DNA of 11,940 nt from positions 1 through 11,940 of the forward strand of contig DASYSA010000533.1 in assembly GCA_036003885.1 (NCBI GenBank), read 5' to 3'. Origin of the DNA: DASYSA01 sp036003885 (lineage in GTDB: Bacteria > Acidobacteriota > Blastocatellia > UBA7656). Each line of letters starts with the position of its first letter. Within the stretch, counting starts at the first letter, position 1. A program made the position numbers and the translations under genes. The notes under the pieces were generated by a model. It was not told the DNA's origin. It made no database searches and saw only the letters and a list, made by a program, of their open reading frames with translations. Below are positions 1 to 8,400 of this stretch, piece after piece.

Positions 1-42
1 AGGGATTACGCTTCAAACTCTCGTTACGGCATCCGGCGTTTC

Positions 43-164
43 CTGAGTGTTGAGTCCTGAGTGCTGAGTGCTGAGTTCCGAGAGCACTCAGCACTCAGCA
101 CTCAACACCATCACTCAGCATACCGCACTCAGCATTCCGCACTCAGCACTCAGCACTCAGCACT
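43..164. repeat. Heptamer array 1 (CTGAGTG / CACTCAG), inverted
   Basis: Positions 43-84 carry CTGAGTG-type heptamers in tandem. Positions 85-164 carry the reverse complement, CACTCAG, about ten times, with variants such as ATACCGC and ATTCCGC and one slipped phase near 107-112. Arms 47-70 and 85-108 are complementary at 23 of 24 positions around a 14-base loop, so the RNA could form a strong stem. On the minus strand the array begins at the stop codon of the lipoprotein gene, so it would form the 3' end of that mRNA. It may act as a terminator or stabiliser, but no U-tract is seen. Confidence 0.9.
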
Positions 165-972
165 ATTTTTCGATCAGGTCGACCTGCATCGAAGTGCTCA
201 CCGAACTCTTCGTGTCGTGACGCCGGCCTCCTGTCATGATTTCAGCAAGGGCCACCTCCATCGTAATATCGCTCTTGTTCGTTATGGCCCTGGCTTTCTC
301 CAGATCGTAGGTCATCGAGGCCTTCCCTTTTCCGCTTCCACTCAATGTGATCGCGTCGCTGCCGCCGACCATAGACATAGCGAAGTCGAGATCGAAATCA
401 ACAAGCGCCTGTCCGCCGTTCACTGATCGCAGAGTTCCGTTACCCTTGGTGGTCTGATGCACAGCGCCCCCGGGCAGCTTGATATCATCGCTGGTCTCGA
501 TGGGCCAGGTCTCGCCAACGCGTACCGGCCTGGAGGGCAGCAATGCAGCTGGATTCATCTGAGTAGCGATCTGCTTGAAGTCGACTCCCGGCAAAAGGTT
601 CTCAGTTCCCGTAGTCTCAACGACCTTTCCGTCTCTGTCCATCACCATCGAGAAGGCCTTGCCGGCCAAGGGCATCGCTTCGGCAGGCTGGCTTTCGCCG
701 TTGATTTTGAGGTCGATGCTGACCAGCCTGGTCGCCAACGTCCAGTTGCCGTTAGGTTGAGCCGACGTTACTTCGGTTTCTATCTTTGCATCCATCGTCA
801 AATCCATGGGGGCAGACTCGGGAGATGGCCGCGCCCTAACATTGTTCTTCATCTCGTAGGAGCTCTTCTGACCCAGGGGTTGGGCACGCTTGAAAGTGAC
901 CTCCTGCACACTCGCTCCGCATGAAAGGAGCGACATCAGGAACGACGCAATCAGGCCCAGCGTAAGTTTCAC
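163..972 (-). CDS. Exported lipoprotein of unknown function
   Basis: The product is about 269 residues. I chose the GTG start at 972 because a GGGAG-type ribosome site (complement of 981-988) sits at good spacing before it. From there the protein opens as a textbook lipoprotein signal: a Lys, a hydrophobic run, then Leu-Leu-Ser-Cys with the lipidated Cys at residue 18. An in-frame GTG at 1011 gives 13 more residues but has no clear ribosome site and spoils the signal. The mature part looks beta-rich, with a repeated pattern of polar beta strands and the phrase VRVGETWPIE near the middle. This resembles DUF6263-like bacterial lipoproteins, a weak resemblance judged by eye. It is transcribed divergently from the PEGA/TPR gene. 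The stop codon TAG lies directly against heptamer array 1. Function unknown; probably anchored in an envelope membrane. Confidence 0.85.
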   Translation of the reverse strand: MKLTLGLIASFLMSLLSCGASVQEVTFKRAQPLGQKSSYEMKNNVRARPSPESAPMDLTMDAKIETEVTSAQPNGNWTLATRLVSIDLKINGESQPAEAMPLAGKAFSMVMDRDGKVVETTGTENLLPGVDFKQIATQMNPAALLPSRPVRVGETWPIETSDDIKLPGGAVHQTTKGNGTLRSVNGGQALVDFDLDFAMSMVGGSDAITLSGSGKGKASMTYDLEKARAITNKSDITMEVALAEIMTGGRRHDTKSSVSTSMQVDLIEK

Positions 973-1075
973 GAGTTGCTCTCCCCTCGATAGTTTCGCC
1001 GTCCGCTTCACATGAGTCGCGAACGCGAGGAGCCTATCAGCAGGAACGGAAAGTTTCCATACAAAAGATTCGTCA

Positions 1076-1217
1076 TTTTGTCCGTGGTCAGTTGTCCGTT
1101 GTCCGTTGTCACTTGACGGTGTTCAGTTGTACATACCGGGAGCGCCTGAACGCGTCCTAAGTCACACCGACAACTAACAACTGACACCGGACAACTGACA
1201 ACGGACAAATGACAAAT
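1076..1217. repeat. Heptamer array 2 (CGTTGTC / GACAACT), inverted
   Basis: This fills most of the 321-base gap (973-1293) between two divergent genes. Eight heptamers of the type AGTTGTC/CGTTGTC run in exact register from 1076 to 1131. Seven of the reverse-complement type (GACAACT, GACAACG, GACAAAT) run from 1169 to 1217. The arms can pair around a loop of about 37 bases at 1132-1168. Unlike arrays 1, 3 and 5 it lies at the 5' side of both neighbours, so it is not a shared 3' end. The promoter of the downstream gene starts just beyond its right edge. Confidence 0.9.
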
Positions 1218-1230
1218 GACTACTGAATTA

Positions 1231-1259
1231 TTGGTGGCTTCTTCGAGGTGAGGTATAAT
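1231..1259 (+). promoter_or_regulatory. Sigma-70-type promoter for the PEGA/TPR gene
   Basis: A perfect TATAAT lies at 1254-1259. A weak -35 (TTGGTG, 1231-1236) sits exactly 17 bases upstream. Transcription would start near 1266, giving a short leader that contains the AGAGGTG ribosome site at 1279-1285. It lies 14 bases past the end of heptamer array 2. Confidence 0.6.
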
Positions 1260-1293
1260 AGCGAACCGACATGCGAGCAAGAGGTGCCAAGAT

Positions 1294-2631
1294 ATGTGGG
1301 ACGAAAGATCATCGGGCGACCGGATAGGCCGGTTGATTGCCTCTGTAGTTTTGGCGGCTGCGTTGGGTGCGACGGTCTACGGGCAAGACCCTTCAGGGCG
1401 GCCTACAGACCCCAAGGGAAAGAAACCTCCAACAACGGGGAAGCGCCCTGGCGCGACTACGCCTGAGACAAAGGCAACTGTACTTCTCACAGTGCTGAGC
1501 GATCCACCCGGCAGCAACGTTTTCATAAATGGCGAAGCGCGCGGCAAAACCAACGCTGAAGGTAAGCTTGTCCTTGAGAAACTCGTGATGGGGCACTACA
1601 GCGTCGAAGTTCGCAAGGAGGGCTTCGCTTCGATGGTGCGGGGCTTTGAAGCAGGCGCCGATCAGCCGACGCTGCTATTCAAGCTCGAAGCTAATTTTGA
1701 TGACGTGAACAAAGAGTTCGATTCCCTGATTCAAGACGGCAAGCTGGTTGGTCCGGAGACTCCAAACGCATTCGAGCTGGTCGGCAGGCTGGTCAAGAAG
1801 TACCCCGATCGTCCAGAGATCGCCAGGATGCGCGCCGTTCTTTCGGGAAAGTTGATCGAGCGGCTCGGGCCGGTCATCGAGCACACGATCAGGAACTGGA
1901 GAGCGGTTACTCGCGAGGAATTGACTGGAGCGCAGGATTGGGCGGTGCTGGCGCTGACGCTCAAGCGCGAGGACCGTCGCCTTCAGGCCCAGGGGGCGTA
2001 CCTGAACGCGGTTGTAGCGCTGCGTGACTGGCAGACGGGAGAATCGCCGTCCGGCGCAGTGAACGCGGAAGGCAGTGCGAACCCCCCAGGCAATCCCCTG
2101 CAGTTGTCGGCTGCGCGAGCTGAGCTGGAAAAGGCTGTCGCTTTTGACGATTCCTGGGCGTCCGGCTGGTATCAGATGGGAGTCGTGAGACTCTACGGCA
2201 CAGACTTGAGCGGAGCAGAGGCCGCGTTCAACAAGGTGGCGCAACTGGAACCCAAGTGGGCGATAGCGCAGGCAGGACTGGGATCGACGTACTATGCCTG
2301 GGCTAAGTACAAAGAGGCAATTGAGGCCCACAAGAAGGCGATCGATCTCGATAAGACTTGTGCTGCCGCATATGCGGGGCTGGGACTCGCGCGGGCGGCC
2401 AGGGGAGAGAAGGACGGCGTCAAGGACATTAAGAAGGCCATGGAAATCGACACCACAAGCGGACTGCCGCATCTGTATCTCGGGATGGTCTATGCAAAGT
2501 CAAAGAAGAAGGACGAGCTCGCCAGAGCAGTCGAGGAGCTGAAGGCGGCCATCCAGAAGAATGCACACAACCTCGAGTTTCCGAATCGCGCGGCCGAACA
2601 ACTGATTGCGGAGTTGCAGAAGAAGAAATGA
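1294..2631 (+). CDS. Exported PEGA-domain and TPR protein
   Basis: The product is 445 residues. The ATG at 1294 follows AGAGGTG (1279-1285) with 8 bases between. Residues 11-30 form a hydrophobic signal peptide or anchor ending VYG|Q. A Pro/Lys/Thr-rich linker follows (about 32-60). Residues about 63-131 are a PEGA domain: a beta strand, then DPPGSNVFINGE, a turn, and YSVEVRKEGF. PEGA domains are known surface-associated beta modules. Residues about 140-245 are helical. Residues about 287-421 hold four TPR units, for example around WYQMG, AGLGSTYYAW, AAYAGLGLA and PHLYLGMVYA, each with the usual helix-pair spacing of 34. The protein probably acts as a periplasmic or surface scaffold that binds a partner protein; the partner is unknown. 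The stop codon is 3 bases before heptamer array 3. Confidence 0.9.
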   Translation: MWDERSSGDRIGRLIASVVLAAALGATVYGQDPSGRPTDPKGKKPPTTGKRPGATTPETKATVLLTVLSDPPGSNVFINGEARGKTNAEGKLVLEKLVMGHYSVEVRKEGFASMVRGFEAGADQPTLLFKLEANFDDVNKEFDSLIQDGKLVGPETPNAFELVGRLVKKYPDRPEIARMRAVLSGKLIERLGPVIEHTIRNWRAVTREELTGAQDWAVLALTLKREDRRLQAQGAYLNAVVALRDWQTGESPSGAVNAEGSANPPGNPLQLSAARAELEKAVAFDDSWASGWYQMGVVRLYGTDLSGAEAAFNKVAQLEPKWAIAQAGLGSTYYAWAKYKEAIEAHKKAIDLDKTCAAAYAGLGLARAARGEKDGVKDIKKAMEIDTTSGLPHLYLGMVYAKSKKKDELARAVEELKAAIQKNAHNLEFPNRAAEQLIAELQKKK

Positions 2632-2634
2632 AAG

Positions 2635-2754
2635 GCGTTTCGCGTTTTACGTTTTGCGTTTTACGTTCTCTCCTCGATCTGAGCGCACCTAAGCAACGTT
2701 CAGCTTGAGAACAGAACGCAAAACGTAAAACGTAAAACGCGAAACGTGAAACGT
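2635..2754. repeat. Heptamer array 3 (GCGTTTT / AAAACGT), long hairpin
   Basis: Five heptamers at 2635-2669 (GCGTTTC, GCGTTTT, ACGTTTT, GCGTTTT, ACGTTCT) face six reversed ones at 2713-2754 (AGAACGC, AAAACGT twice, AAAACGC, GAAACGT twice). Arms 2635-2669 and 2713-2747 match at 32 of 35 positions. Two of the three differences become G-U pairs in RNA, leaving one mismatch. The loop is 43 bases. It starts 3 bases after the stop of the PEGA/TPR gene, so it would form that mRNA's 3' stem. Its right end runs into the promoter region of the next gene. Confidence 0.93.
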
Positions 2755-2763
2755 AGTTCGTTG

Positions 2764-2772
2764 TGCTATGAT
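2764..2772 (+). promoter_or_regulatory. Extended -10 promoter for the TPR gene
   Basis: TGCTATGAT is an extended -10 element (TGN then TATGAT at 2767-2772). The -35 position would fall in the last heptamers of array 3 and shows no good TTGACA match. If it is real, transcription starts near 2779, upstream of the ATG at 2794 but downstream of an in-frame GTG at 2746. That argues against the longer reading of the gene. Confidence 0.5.
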
Positions 2773-2793
2773 CCTTCCGAGGTTGTTACCGCG

Positions 2794-4218
2794 ATGCATC
2801 TCCTCGGCTCCCTGGCTCTAATCACTCTGGTTCTAAATGCCGAAGCAATAACTCCGGCTCAGTCTTCGCGTGCCAACCCCGACAACATCAAGCAGGACCC
2901 GGCGGCAGCGTTTGAAGCGGGCCAAAATGCCCATCAGAGGGGCGACCTGGATTCCGCAATCAGACTCTACACCGTAGCGGTCACCGCAGACCCCGCTCTG
3001 TTTCAGGCCTACTATCAACGAGCGATCGCGCTCACAAACCTGCATCGCGACTCTGAGGCCGAGGCGGACCTGAGGAAGGTTGTTGCGCTTAAGCCGGATT
3101 TCTCTCGCGCTCACAGGAGCCTCGGCCGGCTGTTGCTGGATCGAGGTAAGACCGACGATGCGAAGCGCGAATTCGCGCGGGCTATCGAGCTTGAGCCAAA
3201 GCTCGCCGGTGTGCGACTCGACTTCGCCAGCGCGCTGATAAAGAGCGGCGATGCGGCGGGCGCTGCGGACCAATTGACCACTGCAATCGCACAGGGAGAG
3301 GTGAACTCGCTCGCTTATGCGTTGCTGGGTCTGGCTTGCGAACGGCTTGGCAAGATCGATGAAGCCTTCTCTGATTATTCTCGCGCCATCGAGATGGACC
3401 CGAACAGCGCGACTGCCAGAGAGGGCCGCGCTCGCTTGTTCGAGGGACGGGGCGAGGTGTCAAAGGCCATAGAGGACTACACCGCGGCGTATCGGGCCGT
3501 GGGTGCGCCCGACCTCGCTCTGCGATTGGCGCGCTTGCACGTGCGGGCGGGGCAAGTGCAGGCTGCGCTTCAGGTCTACAGACGATTGGTGATGGAGAGG
3601 GAAGACTTCGATGTGCGCATCGAGATGGCTCAGGTCATGAATGAGAATGGTCAGGCGGAGGAAGCGGCTCGAGAGATAGGGGCGATGACGGCCTCCCGAC
3701 CGAAGGACGCCAGACTGCTGGTCCTTGCAGGCGACGTCTACTTCGAGGCCAAACCCGATATTGCGGCCGGCTACTACCGCCGAGGAGTCGAGGCAGAGCC
3801 CGGGAATAATCGAGCGCGGGTTCAGTTGGGAGCGGCGCTGGTTCGCTCGACGCAGTACGAAGCGGCGTTGCCGGTGCTGGCGGATGCACTCGCCCGGGAG
3901 AAAGACAACTACCAGGCGCACGCGAATCTGGCCACAGCATTCTTCAAGCTCCGGCAATACGCTCAGGCTGCCACTGAGTTCATCTGGATTGTCGGCGCGC
4001 GGCCCGAGATCGCGGCCAGCTACTACTTCCTGGCTATTTCGTTCGACAGGATTGGTGACTGCGAACAGGCGCTTCGAGCATATCGAGAATTTGTGCGCCG
4101 GGCCGACCCGGTCTCGCAGAAGAAGGAGCTTGAGGAGACCAACCTCCGTCTCAGTTTGATCCAGAAGCTGGTGAAGGACGGCAAGTGTAAATCGGCCGTT
4201 AGAGGAAAAGCAAAATGA
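2794..4218 (+). CDS. Exported multi-TPR protein
   Basis: The product is 474 residues. The ATG at 2794 is preferred over the in-frame GTG at 2746. The longer form would begin inside heptamer array 3 and upstream of the predicted promoter, while the ATG gives a clean signal peptide (residues 1-18, ending NAEA). GAGG at 2779-2782 is a possible but rather distant ribosome site. About eleven TPR helix pairs run from about residue 38 to 430, many with the consensus ending ALxLDP-like (for example AIELEP, AIEMDP, VEAEPG). The C-terminus is basic and Lys-rich. It shares domain type with the gene upstream, so the two may work in the same envelope scaffold; that is inference. It overlaps by four bases a possible ATG of the next gene and is probably co-transcribed with it. 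Confidence 0.88.
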   Translation: MHLLGSLALITLVLNAEAITPAQSSRANPDNIKQDPAAAFEAGQNAHQRGDLDSAIRLYTVAVTADPALFQAYYQRAIALTNLHRDSEAEADLRKVVALKPDFSRAHRSLGRLLLDRGKTDDAKREFARAIELEPKLAGVRLDFASALIKSGDAAGAADQLTTAIAQGEVNSLAYALLGLACERLGKIDEAFSDYSRAIEMDPNSATAREGRARLFEGRGEVSKAIEDYTAAYRAVGAPDLALRLARLHVRAGQVQAALQVYRRLVMEREDFDVRIEMAQVMNENGQAEEAAREIGAMTASRPKDARLLVLAGDVYFEAKPDIAAGYYRRGVEAEPGNNRARVQLGAALVRSTQYEAALPVLADALAREKDNYQAHANLATAFFKLRQYAQAATEFIWIVGARPEIAASYYFLAISFDRIGDCEQALRAYREFVRRADPVSQKKELEETNLRLSLIQKLVKDGKCKSAVRGKAK

Positions 4219-4258
4219 AGCGCCAGTGGAAACAGAGGAGCGGCCTCGCCGATCGGAT

Positions 4259-4293
4259 AACGCTGAACGCAAAACGCGGAACGCGAAACGACA
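4259..4293. repeat. Heptamer array 4 (AACGCNN), single arm
   Basis: Five heptamers stand in exact register: AACGCTG, AACGCAA, AACGCGG, AACGCGA and AACGACA. No reverse-complement arm is seen nearby. The 12 bases at 4265-4276 are identical to 2714-2725 in array 3, so the two arrays belong to the same unit family and flank the TPR gene in the same orientation. It falls inside the longest possible reading of the next gene, but between the two genes if the start at 4326 is used. Confidence 0.8.
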
Positions 4294-4325
4294 GGGGGAG
4301 AGGCTGGCCGGAGGGGCTCCTGAGA

Positions 4326-5426
4326 GTGCCGCCGATGTTGGTTCTGATCGTCGGGCTGGTCGTTTCGGCGAGTTCGAGGGTTCGGCAGGGACAGCTTCCG
4401 CCGCCGATGCCGGTGGATCCGACCCCACTCGCTGAACTGATCACAGCCCATGAACGGGAAGCGCTTTCAAATGCGGCTTCTGATCGCAAGAAGCAAGTCG
4501 ACATTCTTGTCGACCTGGCTTCCACGCACCTCGAAGCAGCGCATAGCGCGATCAAGGAATCGGACTATCGCAAAGCCGAACGCGAGTTGGATATCTACAA
4601 TAAGGCGACCGCTCAGGCAGTGACGGTTGCGCTGGAGCAGGAGAAGGGAAGGCGGGGGCTGGCGAAGAAGGTCGAGCAGCACCTCTACAAACATCTGCGA
4701 ACGCTTGAACTGATCGAACGGCTTTTTCCCCCTGAGCGCGCGATGTTTCCTGAAGCGGCGCTTAAGAAGGCAAAGCAGCTGCGTGTAAGGGCGCTCAACG
4801 CCGCCTTCGATTCCGGCGAAGTGTTGGACGATCCAAATAAGGAGAAGGGAAAAGTTTCCAGCCCGCCGGATGGGGCTCGGAATGATTCTGGTGCAGTCAC
4901 TGGGCAGGCGAACCGATTTATGGGCGGCGTTGTTCAGCGGGCGGCTTCGACTGCCGCGGTCGACTACCTCAATGAAGAAGAGGACGACCACGTGCGAGAG
5001 GCGCAAAACGCTGATGATCGAATAAAGGTCTTCATGAAAATCGCCGACCGCAGGCTTCAGGCCCTTAGCGGATCGGTGACCCCTGCCCCGACGGACAAGA
5101 AGGCTCAGAAGAAGGCTGAAGATGAAGCGCGCGAGTGGGGCCCGTTGCCGCAGGTTGGCAGGGCTGAGTTGCTGAAGCACTACGCAAAGGCCATTGAAGA
5201 ATCTGTCGCCAAGCTCGAAGATGCCCACGAGCGGAATCCAAAGAGTACAGCCATCGCGAAGGCGCTCGCCCTGTTGCGCGACGCGACCGAACGGCACCTG
5301 CAGGTGCTCAAGGCGCTCGATGCGCAGGTCAAGGACGATGGTGAGCGGGAAGCATTGAAACTTGCCATTGGACAGGCCGAGTGGGCAAACAAAGGAGCGA
5401 GAGAAGGTCTGAAAGAGCCGAAGTAG
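4326..5426 (+). CDS. Exported alpha-helical protein, unknown function
   Basis: The product is 366 residues from the GTG at 4326, which follows GGAGGGG (4310-4316) at 9 bases. It begins directly with a hydrophobic signal (LVLIVGLVVSASS). The same frame is open back to an ATG at 4215 that overlaps the previous stop as ATGA. That extension is 37 residues of Arg-rich sequence partly encoded by heptamer array 4, so I treat it as non-coding; the coupling-type ATGA overlap leaves some doubt. The mature protein is rich in charged helices, with phrases such as HLEAAHSAIKESDYRKAERELDIY that recall helical-repeat packing. A low-complexity Lys/Pro stretch lies around 270-285. I recognise no catalytic motif and no named family. 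The gene is in line with two TPR genes and is probably on the same transcript as the nearer one. Its stop is 5 bases before heptamer array 5. Confidence 0.82.
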   Translation: MPPMLVLIVGLVVSASSRVRQGQLPPPMPVDPTPLAELITAHEREALSNAASDRKKQVDILVDLASTHLEAAHSAIKESDYRKAERELDIYNKATAQAVTVALEQEKGRRGLAKKVEQHLYKHLRTLELIERLFPPERAMFPEAALKKAKQLRVRALNAAFDSGEVLDDPNKEKGKVSSPPDGARNDSGAVTGQANRFMGGVVQRAASTAAVDYLNEEEDDHVREAQNADDRIKVFMKIADRRLQALSGSVTPAPTDKKAQKKAEDEAREWGPLPQVGRAELLKHYAKAIEESVAKLEDAHERNPKSTAIAKALALLRDATERHLQVLKALDAQVKDDGEREALKLAIGQAEWANKGAREGLKEPK

Positions 5427-5431
5427 GGGTT

Positions 5432-5492
5432 CGTGATGCGTGACGCGTGATCCATGAAAACCTCCGGTCACGCATCACGCGTCTCGAATCAC
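5432..5492. repeat. Heptamer array 5 (CGTGATG), bidirectional stem
   Basis: Heptamers CGTGATG, CGTGACG, CGTGATC and CATGAAA run from 5432 to 5459. The reversed set (TCACGCA, TCACGCG and a degenerate unit ending ATCAC) runs from about 5468 to 5492. The arms pair nearly completely around a small A-rich loop. The array fills the 67-base gap between two convergent stop codons (5426 and 5494) almost to the base. It is well placed as a shared bidirectional terminator or 3' stabiliser for both mRNAs. Confidence 0.88.
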
Positions 5493-5493
5493 C

Positions 5494-8400
5494 TTACTGC
5501 ACCTTGGTCTTCTTACGTTTCCAATCGAATGCGGGTGAGACCTGACCTGTGACGGGAATGCTCACCTCCAGGGTCACGGTGGCTCCCTCAGGAACGAACT
5601 TGCCCACCTTCTTGTCCTGACTCGATATCTTCTTACATGTCCCGTCTACTTCATCGCACTTTTCGTTGAAGCGAACCTTCTTCATCTTCTTCCCGTCGAC
5701 GAATATCTCCGTTTCACCTGCCCGGAAGTTTCTGCCGAAGATTTCGAGCTCACCCTTCCCACTCTCCCTGATCAGGAAGTTTGCGTCGGTGATGATCGGC
5801 AGTTGCCAGATATCGAACTTCCCGTTGGAGACTACTGAACTGGAGTTATTCGCGCCATCAAAGACGGTGACTCGAATCTTTCCAGCGTCTGTCGATAGTG
5901 CTACCGGCACCTGCCAGTCATACGTCTTCTGGTCGCCGCTGCCGGGCGCAGTAATTGTGGCTATCGGTTGGAAGGTGCGGCCTCCGTCGGTCGATAGTTC
6001 GATCAACCGCCTCACCACCCCGACGTTGTCCCCTTCCTTCCACTTGATTGTAGCGGTGGTTCCCCCACCTATCACCGAATCGCTGTTGGGGGAGATTCCT
6101 GACACCGTGGGAGGCGAGGTATCAGGCGGACCCACGATTACTTCAAAATCGAGCGGCGTCGCCGCCGACGATGGGAGATTGACGCCATCCAGGGCGCTTA
6201 CCCTGATTCTTGCGTGTGTTGTCGGCACGGACGGAATCTTCCAATCGAACTGGCGGGGCGAGCCGCTCAGCGTTCCTATCAAGTCGTAGCTCGCTCCTCC
6301 GTCCGACGAGAACTCTACGCCCTGGCTCTGGATGCCCTTATCGTCGGATGCGTCCCACGTGACCGAAAGGACGCTCCCGGCCATCAGTCGTTCACCGCCG
6401 ACCGGAAACGTGACGTTCACGGTTGGCGGAGCATCAACCGGGCCGGCGCCTGAGCTTCGGGCGCGACTATTGTAGATCACAAGCGCGAAGTCCTGATCGG
6501 TGGTGTCGCCGTTGCCGGGGACTCCGTCGCCGGCGATGTTGGCTGCCACGACGCGAACGGTGAAGTCTCCGGTTACTCCCGCATTCAGCCACACACTCTC
6601 CACGTTGTTGAGCCGGTCTGGCGCGCCTCCTTCGATTGAAGAGGAATTGAGAAAGCGATTGCCCAGATAAGTCTTGCCGTTTATCTCGACCTGCAGATCG
6701 AGATCGTTGACCACTGGATTGGCCGAAGGAGTTCCCGGCGCATCGGACCACGCGATAGTCACTCGAAACGGCCTTGTGGGATCGGCAACGCGCCCCTGAA
6801 TGGTGGTCACGTCGCCAGTGGTTCCGAACGTTGTCGTCTGATCGATCATATTCCGAGGTGTGTCATCCAGCGCGCGGCCTACGTTGACCAGTCCCCAACC
6901 CTGATTATCGCCCGGAAGGCTGTCATTGCCCATGAAACCGCTGACATAGGAGGTGGAGTTGGTCAGGAAGGCCTTGACCATAGCAGGGCTGGGAGGCCGG
7001 CCGGTCGAGTTCTGGAAGAACTGGCGTACGAGCGCCGCCGAGCCGGCTACGGCCGGTGTCGAGTGGCTCGTTCCCGAAGACCAGGTATAGAAGGATTGCC
7101 CGGTCGGAAAGTTCCTCGGCCCGCACACTCCCCCTGCCGTGAAAGAGCGATCCTGCGATTGAGCCGATTGAATGTGTGTGCCTGGCGCTACCAGATCAGG
7201 TTTCTTTCGTCCATCGTTTGCAGGTCCGCTGGATGAGAACTTGATCAGCGAGAGAATGTCGTCGGCGCCGTCCGAGGCGATGCCGCAGCCATCGATCCCC
7301 GTGGGTCGCAGATTCTCGGATGCTCCAACGGTGATGACGTTCTTGGCTGTCGCCGGAGTGGAGAGGTTACCCCCCGCTCCTTTGTTGCCGGATGCGAATA
7401 CAACGGTCAGCTCCTGATTGCCGGGTTCAGTACGGCGCGCATCCCTTACAAGCGAGTCATAGAGCTGGGCATCGGTGGTGTAGGAATTGTTGTAAGCGCC
7501 CCAACTGTTGCTCGAGATCCGCGCGCCATCGCGATACATCCTATCAACCATATCGAGCATGTTTGGAGAGGTATATTCCGGGTTGAATATCTTTGATATG
7601 CCGAGTTTGACGAATGGGTGCACGCCCAGACCGAGGCTGTATCCCTCCGAGTCCAGGTAGGGGAACGACCGAATCGTATTGTACCCGCCTACTATGCCGG
7701 CGTTGAGAGTGCCATGTCCGCTGGTATCGTTTGTGAATCCCTCGATGACATTCTGTCCCAACAGCCGCGCGTATACGACGCGAGCAAGCCCCGCTTGATT
7801 CAAGAAGTCTTTATGAATTACGGCCGGGTCGAGAATCCCCTGATCGATGCCGCTGTCGGACACATCGACGATGAAGTCAGGCGTCGAGTCCAGGTGCTTC
7901 GAGTGAAGAAAGTTAAGATAGCCCGGAGCAGCCAGCCCATTGACACCGACGAAGCTGCCTGCAACGATCAGGTCCTGCCGTTCGTCGAGCATCTGGGGCG
8001 CGCTCCAGGGCTCGATCCAGATTACGTTGCTCATTCGGGCGATGTCGGCGAGGCGGCGCGGATCAGCTTTGATCCTGACGTTTGTGTACTTGAGGACGCT
8101 CGTCGGTTCGCTCAGAAGCGGCCCGGACGAAATTCCTTCAATGCTCTCAATATCCGAGGGAGTGCTATCGGTTGTCGCGAGCTGTACGGTGACGAGCGTC
8201 TCCTGGCTGGATTCGAGGGAGAGCTCCGGTGCGATCTTGTAGGAGGGCCTGAAGAGTCCCGACCATTGAATGATGTTCTTGTCCTCGACCTTGAGATCTT
8301 TGAGTCGCTGGATTCCGCCGGCGCCCGCACGGACCAGGTAGGCGTTATTGGGCACGTAGGAGACGATCTCGGCGTTGGCCTGGAGTTGATCGTACCATTC

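Noticed and set aside
61..426. Plus-strand frame with a repeated SALSTQH-like peptide
   Set aside because: The repeat peptide is only the translation of heptamer array 1, and the rest is antisense to the lipoprotein gene.
1008..1280. Minus-strand frame across the 973-1293 gap
   Set aside because: It is mostly translated heptamer array 2, with no ribosome site or family resemblance.
43..2754. CRISPR-like repeats
   Set aside because: The period is 7 bases with no 23-47 base repeats or unique spacers, and there are no cas genes.
3460..4428. Long minus-strand frame (322 residues) opposite the TPR gene
   Set aside because: Its composition is Arg/Ser/Pro-rich shadow sequence; the opposite strand encodes clear TPR motifs.
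4467..5471. Long minus-strand frame (334 residues) opposite the helical exported protein
   Set aside because: It is antisense shadow without motifs; it even runs through array 5.
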